A stretch of DNA of 8,956 bases, taken from Chloroflexota bacterium (GTDB lineage Bacteria > Chloroflexota > Limnocylindria > Limnocylindrales > CSP1-4). Positions within the stretch are counted from its first letter, which is position 1, and each line of letters starts with the position of its first letter. The notes under the pieces were generated by a model. That model saw only the letters and a list, made by a program, of their open reading frames with translations. It was not told the origin of the DNA and did no database searches. Location: the NCBI GenBank assembly GCA_021786915.1, contig JAJYMP010000294.1:1-8956 (forward strand), in the 5' to 3' direction. The translations under genes and the position numbers were made by a program. Of the stretch, positions 4,464 to 8,956 are shown piece after piece.

Positions 4464-5771
4464 ATGCCCGCGACCGTGATCGTCGGCCTCCAGTGGGGCG
4501 ACGAGGGCAAGGGGAAGACCACCGATTTCCTCGCTGAGCAGGTGGCGGTGGTTGTCCGCTACCAGGGCGGCGACAACGCGGGCCACACCGTGGTCGTGGG
4601 CGAGGAGACGGTCAAGCTCCAGCTGTGCCCCTCGGGCGTGCTGTACCCGCACATCACATCGGTCATCGGCAACGGGGTCGTGGTCAATCCGGCCACGCTG
4701 ATCCGCGAGCTCGACATGCTGATCGGCAAGGGCGTCGATGTCAGCAAGGTCCGCGTCAGCCGCTCGGCGCACGTGATCATGCCCTACCACGTGGCGCTCG
4801 ACCAGGCGAACGAGAGCCGCCTCGCCGGGTCCAAGGTGGGCACGACGGGCCGCGGCATCGGCCCGGCCTACGGCGACCGCGCGTGGCGGCTCGGCCTGCG
4901 CATGGAGGACCTCGTCGTCGAGGAGCGGCTCCGCGAGCGCATCACCCGGGCCCTGCAGGACAAGAACCTGCTGCTCGAGTCGATGGGCGCCGCCCGCTTC
5001 GAGGTCGAGCCGCTCGTGGCGCAGTGCCTGACCTGGGGCGAGCGCCTCCGGCCCCACCTCGACGACACGACCTGGATCGTCCAGGACGCGCTGCGCCGCG
5101 GCGACCACGTCCTGCTCGAGGGCGCCCAGGGCGCGCTGCTGGACCTCGACCACGGCAGCTACCCGTTCGTGACCTCGTCCAACCCGGTCGCCGGCGGCGC
5201 GTGCACCGGCGGCGGGATCGGCCCGCTCCAGGTGGACGAGGTCATCGGCGTCATGAAGGCGTACGCGACCCGCGTCGGCAGCGGCCCGTTCCCGACCGAG
5301 CTGTTCGACGAGACCGGCCGGGGCATCGCGGAGCGCGGTCGGGAATTCGGCACCGTCACCGGGCGCGCCCGCCGCGTCGGCTGGTTCGACACCGTGCCGC
5401 TCCGCTACGCGGTGGCCGTCAACTCGGCATCTGCCATCGTGCTCAACAAGCTCGACATCCTGTCCGGGATCGAGACGATCAAGCTGTGCGTGGCCTACGA
5501 GATCGACGGGCAGCGCGTGGACAAGTGGCCGTCCAGCGGGGCCAGGCTCGCCAACGCGGTGCCGATCTACGAGGACTTCCCGGGCTGGGAGCAGCCGATC
5601 CACGACGTGCGCTCGCTCGCCGACCTGCCCGAGAACGCCCGGCGCTACGTGACCGCGCTCGAGGAGCACGCGGGGGTGCCGATCGTGTTCGTCTCGGTGG
5701 GCCCGGAGCGGACCCAGACCATCGAGCGGGCGTGGCGGCCGATGCGCCACCGTCCAGGCGCGCTGGCATAG
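4464..5771 (+). CDS. purA: Adenylosuccinate synthetase
   Basis: PurA joins IMP and aspartate using GTP to form adenylosuccinate, the first committed step from IMP to AMP. The 435-residue product is normal length for the family. Its P-loop-like GTP site WGDEGKGK lies at 11-18, with catalytic Asp13, and GGDNAGHT at 35-42 carries catalytic His41. Further blocks are VGTTGRGIGPAY (IMP site), LLEGAQGALLDLDHGSYPFVTSS, GPFPTEL and VLNKLDIL, the guanine-recognition NKxD-type motif. GGAGG (4453-4457) stands six bases before the ATG. The terminator and structured leader just upstream suggest control of transcription entry. The stop lies 20 bases before purD, so this is probably the first gene of the pur operon. 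Confidence 0.97.
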   Translation: MPATVIVGLQWGDEGKGKTTDFLAEQVAVVVRYQGGDNAGHTVVVGEETVKLQLCPSGVLYPHITSVIGNGVVVNPATLIRELDMLIGKGVDVSKVRVSRSAHVIMPYHVALDQANESRLAGSKVGTTGRGIGPAYGDRAWRLGLRMEDLVVEERLRERITRALQDKNLLLESMGAARFEVEPLVAQCLTWGERLRPHLDDTTWIVQDALRRGDHVLLEGAQGALLDLDHGSYPFVTSSNPVAGGACTGGGIGPLQVDEVIGVMKAYATRVGSGPFPTELFDETGRGIAERGREFGTVTGRARRVGWFDTVPLRYAVAVNSASAIVLNKLDILSGIETIKLCVAYEIDGQRVDKWPSSGARLANAVPIYEDFPGWEQPIHDVRSLADLPENARRYVTALEEHAGVPIVFVSVGPERTQTIERAWRPMRHRPGALA

Positions 5772-5791
5772 CGGCGGAGGGCCAGCGTCCC

Positions 5792-7126
5792 ATGCACCTC
5801 GACGTGCCGCGCCGGATCCTCGTCCTGGGAGGGGGCGGTCGCGAGCACGCCCTGGCTTGGCGGCTGGCTGGCGAGACGGGCGTGGAGGACGTGATCTGCG
5901 CGCCCGGGTCGGCGGGGATCGCCACGACGCCCGGGGTGCGGTGCGTGGCCGTCGACCCCATGAACCCGGCGGCCGTGGCCGCGCTGGCGACGGCGGAGGC
6001 GGTCGATCTCGTGGTCGTCGGTCCCGAGGCCCCGCTGGGCGCTGGGGTGGCCGATGCGCTCGACACCGCCGGGGTGCCGGTGTTCGGCCCGGGGCGGGAG
6101 GCGGCGCGGCTCGAGACCTCGAAGGCGTTCTGCCATGACGTGGCCGAGGCGACGGGCGTGCGCATGGCGCGCGCGGCGGCGTTCTGCGGCGGCGAGGACG
6201 AGGCCGCGCTCGCCTTCATTCGCGAGCTCGCGGCCGATGGGGCGGGCGTCGTGCTCAAGGCCGACGGCCTCGCGGCCGGCAAGGGCGTGATCGTCACCGA
6301 ATCCACCGCGATCGCGCTCGAGTACGCGCCCTCGTTCCTCGCCGGGCGCCCGTCGGACCAGCCCGCGCTGGTCATCGAGGAGCGCCTGGCCGGCCCCGAG
6401 GCCAGCGTCATCGCGATCTGCGACGGCGAGCGCGCCACCGCGCTTCCGGCGGCACGCGACCACAAGCGCCTGTGCGACGACGACCGCGGGCCGAACACCG
6501 GCGGGATGGGCGCCTACTCGCCGCTGCCGGACCTCGACGACGCGGCCGTGGCGGCGATCGTCGGGCGCTTCCACACGCCGATCCTGGCCGAGATGCGCCG
6601 ACGCGGACTGCCGTTCCGCGGCTTCCTCTACGCGGGGCTGATGCTCACGCCCGACGGCGCTGCACTCCTGGAGGTCAACGTCCGCTGCGGCGATCCCGAG
6701 ACACAGGTGATCCTGCCTCGCGTCGCCGTCCCGCTGGCGCCCGTGCTGCTCGCCGCGGCGCGCGGGTCCCTGCCCGCCGACACGCCCGCCGTCCTCCCGG
6801 CGACTGAGGACGCCGCGGTGGGAATCGTCCTCGCCGCGCAGGGCTACCCCCAGAGCCCCATGCGCGGGGACCCCATCGAGGGCGTGGACGCCGCCGCGGC
6901 GCAGGGGGCACTCGTCTTCCACGCGGGGACCGTCGCCCGCCAGGGAGCCGCGGGCGGCTGGGGGACGAGCGGCGGGCGCGTGCTCGCGGTGGTGGGCCGC
7001 GGGGCGGACCTTGCGCAAGCCCGCGCGGCGGCCGAGAGCGCCGCCGACACGATCCACTGGGACGGCGTCCACCGCCGCCGCGACATCGCGCTCCACGTCC
7101 CGGGCCAGGCTGAGGTGTCGCCATGA
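5792..7126 (+). CDS. purD: Phosphoribosylamine-glycine ligase (GAR synthetase)
   Basis: PurD ligates glycine to phosphoribosylamine with ATP, giving GAR, step 2 of de novo purine synthesis. The 444-residue product has the N-terminal GGGGREHALAW (13-23) and VVVGPEAPL (74-82). The ATP-grasp core follows, with LKADGLAAGKGV (155-166) and PNTGGMGAYSP (234-244), then a C-terminal barrel-like domain. The usual LEFN-R-FGDPET signature reads LEVNVRCGDPETQ (293-305): two hydrophobic or aromatic positions are changed, but the Asn, Arg, Gly-Asp-Pro-Glu residues are kept. GGAGGG (5776-5781) lies ten bases before the ATG, slightly far. A GTG at 5804 in frame is a less likely start. The stop overlaps the purB start as ATGA, so the two are translationally coupled. 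Confidence 0.96.
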   Translation: MHLDVPRRILVLGGGGREHALAWRLAGETGVEDVICAPGSAGIATTPGVRCVAVDPMNPAAVAALATAEAVDLVVVGPEAPLGAGVADALDTAGVPVFGPGREAARLETSKAFCHDVAEATGVRMARAAAFCGGEDEAALAFIRELAADGAGVVLKADGLAAGKGVIVTESTAIALEYAPSFLAGRPSDQPALVIEERLAGPEASVIAICDGERATALPAARDHKRLCDDDRGPNTGGMGAYSPLPDLDDAAVAAIVGRFHTPILAEMRRRGLPFRGFLYAGLMLTPDGAALLEVNVRCGDPETQVILPRVAVPLAPVLLAAARGSLPADTPAVLPATEDAAVGIVLAAQGYPQSPMRGDPIEGVDAAAAQGALVFHAGTVARQGAAGGWGTSGGRVLAVVGRGADLAQARAAAESAADTIHWDGVHRRRDIALHVPGQAEVSP

Positions 7127-8466
7127 TCCGCCGCTACACGCTCCCCGAGATGGGCGCCGTCTGGTCCGAGCAGGCGCGCTTCGAGCGGATGCTCGAGGTG
7201 GAGGTGGCCGTGTGCCGGGCGCAGGTCCGCCGCGGCCTCGTCCCGGCCCGCGCGCTGGCAGCGATCGAGAACAAGGCGCGGGTGGACGTCGAGCGGATCA
7301 ACGAGATCGAGCAGACGACCGACCACGACGTCATCGCGTTCGTCAGCCAGGTCGCCGAGACCGTCGGGGCCGACGGCCGGTTCCTCCACCTGGGCCTGAC
7401 CAGCAGCGACGTCGTGGACACCGCGCTCGCGCTCCAGCTGCGCGCGGCGGGGGAGGGCCTGCTGGCCCGCGCGGACACGCTCATCGGCGTCCTCATCGCC
7501 CGCGCCCGAGCTGAGGCCGGCACGATCATGATGGGCCGGACGCACTCGGTCCACGCGGAGCCCACCACGTTCGGGCTCAAGTGCGCCGGCTGGGCATTCG
7601 AGGTGGCTCGCGGCCGGGAGCGGCTGGCGACGGCGACGGCCGAGATCGCGACGGGCAAGATCAGCGGCCCGGTGGGCACCTACAGCCACCTCGCCCCGGA
7701 CCTCGAGGCGGAGGTGCTCGCGGAGCTCGGGCTGCGCGTCGACCCGGTCAGCACCCAGATCGTCCAGCGCGACCGCCACGCCGCGTTCCTGGCTGCGATC
7801 GCGATCCTCGGCGGCAGCCTCGAGCGGCTGGCCACCGAGGTCCGCAACCTCCAGCACACCGAGATCGCCGAGGTCATGGAGCCCTTCAAGCGGGGCCAGA
7901 AGGGCAGCTCGGCGATGCCCCACAAGCGCAACCCGATCCTGTCCGAGCGGATCGCGGGCCTGGCGCGCCTCCTGCGCGGCTACGCCCACACCGCGATGGA
8001 GGACCAGCCGCTGTGGCATGAGCGCGACATCAGCCACAGCTCGGCCGAGCGCGTCATCCTGCCCGACGCGACCATCCTGCTCGACTACATGCTCGCCAAG
8101 GCCGCGGGCCTGGTGGAGGGGCTCGTGGTCCGGCCGGACCGGATGGCCGAGAACATCGAGCGGGGCCTCGGGCTCCACGCGTCATCGCGCGTGCTGCTGG
8201 CCCTGGTCGAGAAGGGGAGCATGTCGCGCGAGGACGCGTACGCTGTGGTCCAGCGCAACGCCCTGCGCGCGGCCGACGAGCGCAGCCCGCTCCACGACCT
8301 GCTGGCCACGGACCCTGCCGTGGCCGAGCGGCTCTCGCTCGCCGACCTCGACGCCTGCTTCGACGATGCAGTCGTCCTCCGGCACACGCCCGAGATCATC
8401 GCGCGGCTGGACTCGCTCGAGACCGCCATCGCCGCCCGCCAGGAGGCTCCGCATGCCGCTCGCTAG
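7123..8466 (+). CDS. purB: Adenylosuccinate lyase
   Basis: PurB removes fumarate from SAICAR (giving AICAR) and from adenylosuccinate (giving AMP), so it serves both the shared pathway and the branch opened by PurA. The 447-residue product belongs to the aspartase/fumarase superfamily and is close to the usual short bacterial form. It shows TTDHDV (65-70, His68), HLGLTSSDVVDT (89-100), the catalytic GRTH with His141, and the flexible signature loop GSSAMPHKRNP (261-271) with the Ser residues that act in catalysis. LWHERDISHSSAER (297-310) is also conserved. The ATG overlaps the purD stop by four bases and is preceded by GAGGTG (7112-7117) at a five-base spacing. Its 3' end overlaps purC by 14 bases. 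Nothing in it looks damaged. Confidence 0.97.
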   Translation: MIRRYTLPEMGAVWSEQARFERMLEVEVAVCRAQVRRGLVPARALAAIENKARVDVERINEIEQTTDHDVIAFVSQVAETVGADGRFLHLGLTSSDVVDTALALQLRAAGEGLLARADTLIGVLIARARAEAGTIMMGRTHSVHAEPTTFGLKCAGWAFEVARGRERLATATAEIATGKISGPVGTYSHLAPDLEAEVLAELGLRVDPVSTQIVQRDRHAAFLAAIAILGGSLERLATEVRNLQHTEIAEVMEPFKRGQKGSSAMPHKRNPILSERIAGLARLLRGYAHTAMEDQPLWHERDISHSSAERVILPDATILLDYMLAKAAGLVEGLVVRPDRMAENIERGLGLHASSRVLLALVEKGSMSREDAYAVVQRNALRAADERSPLHDLLATDPAVAERLSLADLDACFDDAVVLRHTPEIIARLDSLETAIAARQEAPHAAR

Positions 8467-8956
8467 CGCCTTCGTCCGCTCGGGCAAGGTCCGGGACCTG
8501 TACCAGGTCGGCGACGACAAGCTGCTCCTGGTCGCGTCGGACCGCCTGTCCGCGTTCGACGTCATCCTGCCCACGCCCATCGTGGACAAGGGCCGGATCC
8601 TCACGGGCCTGTCGCGCTTCTGGTTCAGCGAGACCAGGGACATCGTGGCCAACCACCTGCTGTCCACGGACCCCGAGGACCTGCCGGCGTCGCTGACCAG
8701 CGGGGACCCCGTCCTGCTGGCCGACCTGCGCGGCCGGATCATGCTCGGGCGCCGCGCCGAGGTCCTCCCCGTGGAGTGCGTGGTCCGCGGGTACCTGAGC
8801 GGATCGGGCTGGATGGACTACCAGGCGACAGGCTCGATCTGCGGCAACGCGCTGCCGTCCGGCCTGTGCGAGTCGGACCGCCTCCCGGAGCCGATCTTCA
8901 CGCCCGCCTGGAAGGCGCCCGCGGGCCACCACGACGAGAACATCGACTTCGAGCGC
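8453..8956 (+). CDS. purC: SAICAR synthetase, 5' part
   Basis: PurC joins CAIR and aspartate with ATP to form SAICAR, the substrate of PurB just upstream. The first 168 codons are visible; the gene runs past the window end. It shows GKVRDLY (11-17, nucleotide-binding strand), ASDRLSAFDVILP (28-40), the family signature VLPVECVVRGYLSGSGW (104-120), and EPIFTPAWKA (146-155) followed by HDENI (160-164). The layout matches the longer (about 300-residue) PurC type rather than the short enteric form. The position usually Thr in the FTP-[SA]-TKA block is Trp here. AGGAGG (8441-8446) lies six bases before the ATG, deciding the start although it lies inside purB. The overlap predicts coupled translation. 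Confidence 0.95.
   Translation, partial: MPLASAFVRSGKVRDLYQVGDDKLLLVASDRLSAFDVILPTPIVDKGRILTGLSRFWFSETRDIVANHLLSTDPEDLPASLTSGDPVLLADLRGRIMLGRRAEVLPVECVVRGYLSGSGWMDYQATGSICGNALPSGLCESDRLPEPIFTPAWKAPAGHHDENIDFER

Noticed and set aside
4309..4479. 56-codon leader peptide ending inside purA
   Set aside because: The Shine-Dalgarno sequence is only one base from the ATG, composition is Arg-rich, and there is no run of regulatory codons relevant to purines. Kept only as a remark in the leader entry.
4032..5750. Minus-strand open frame of 572 codons opposite purA
   Set aside because: It is an antisense shadow of purA: low-complexity Arg/Ala/His/Asp composition and no recognisable domain. Stop codons are rare in such frames in very GC-rich DNA.
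5645..8178. Long minus-strand frames opposite purD and purB (483 and 444 codons)
   Set aside because: These follow the reverse complement of conserved enzyme genes and show no motif or ribosome-binding site.
1..8956. CRISPR array, insertion sequence, prophage or defence system
   Set aside because: No regularly spaced identical repeats, transposase, integrase or terminal inverted repeats were seen; recognised genes are all housekeeping or a small enzyme-like gene.

Overview
This is a high-GC bacterial window carrying chromosomal housekeeping genes. The strongly GC-biased third codon positions, GTG starts and overlapping operon genes would suit a deep-branching Actinomycetota (for example Thermoleophilia-like) or a high-GC Chloroflexota. 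That placement is inference: there is no rRNA or other phylogenetic marker here, and I would not go below 'high-GC bacterium'. I see no mobile element, CRISPR array, tRNA or rRNA.

Left block (1-2387, + strand): the 3' part of a nitrilase-family glutaminase gene, then nadE (NAD+ synthetase), then rsmI (16S rRNA C1402 ribose methyltransferase). The genes are packed with a 4-base overlap and a 2-base gap, so they probably form one translationally coupled operon. The glutaminase and synthetase of NAD synthesis are two adjacent genes here, not the fused protein seen in many bacteria.

Middle block (2388-4463): rsmI faces a lone ssb gene on the minus strand. The 427-base convergent gap holds a cluster of degenerate structured repeats next to rsmI and two long GC hairpins behind ssb. 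Upstream of ssb, also on minus, is a small SnoaL/NTF2-like gene broken by a one-base frameshift. The 558-base divergent region between it and purA holds a tandem 11-mer, an 18-base perfect palindrome, a candidate extended -10, and a structured leader ending in a canonical intrinsic terminator only 17 bases before the purA start codon.

Right block (4464-8956, + strand): purA-purD-purB-purC, a tight purine operon running off the window inside purC. PurD makes GAR (step 2 of de novo synthesis), PurC makes SAICAR, PurB cleaves SAICAR and later adenylosuccinate, and PurA commits IMP to AMP. The most interesting signal is the leader/terminator before purA, which looks like an attenuator or an unassigned riboswitch controlling the operon. 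Next are the repeat cluster behind rsmI, the SSB without the usual C-terminal tip, and the frameshifted NTF2-like gene.
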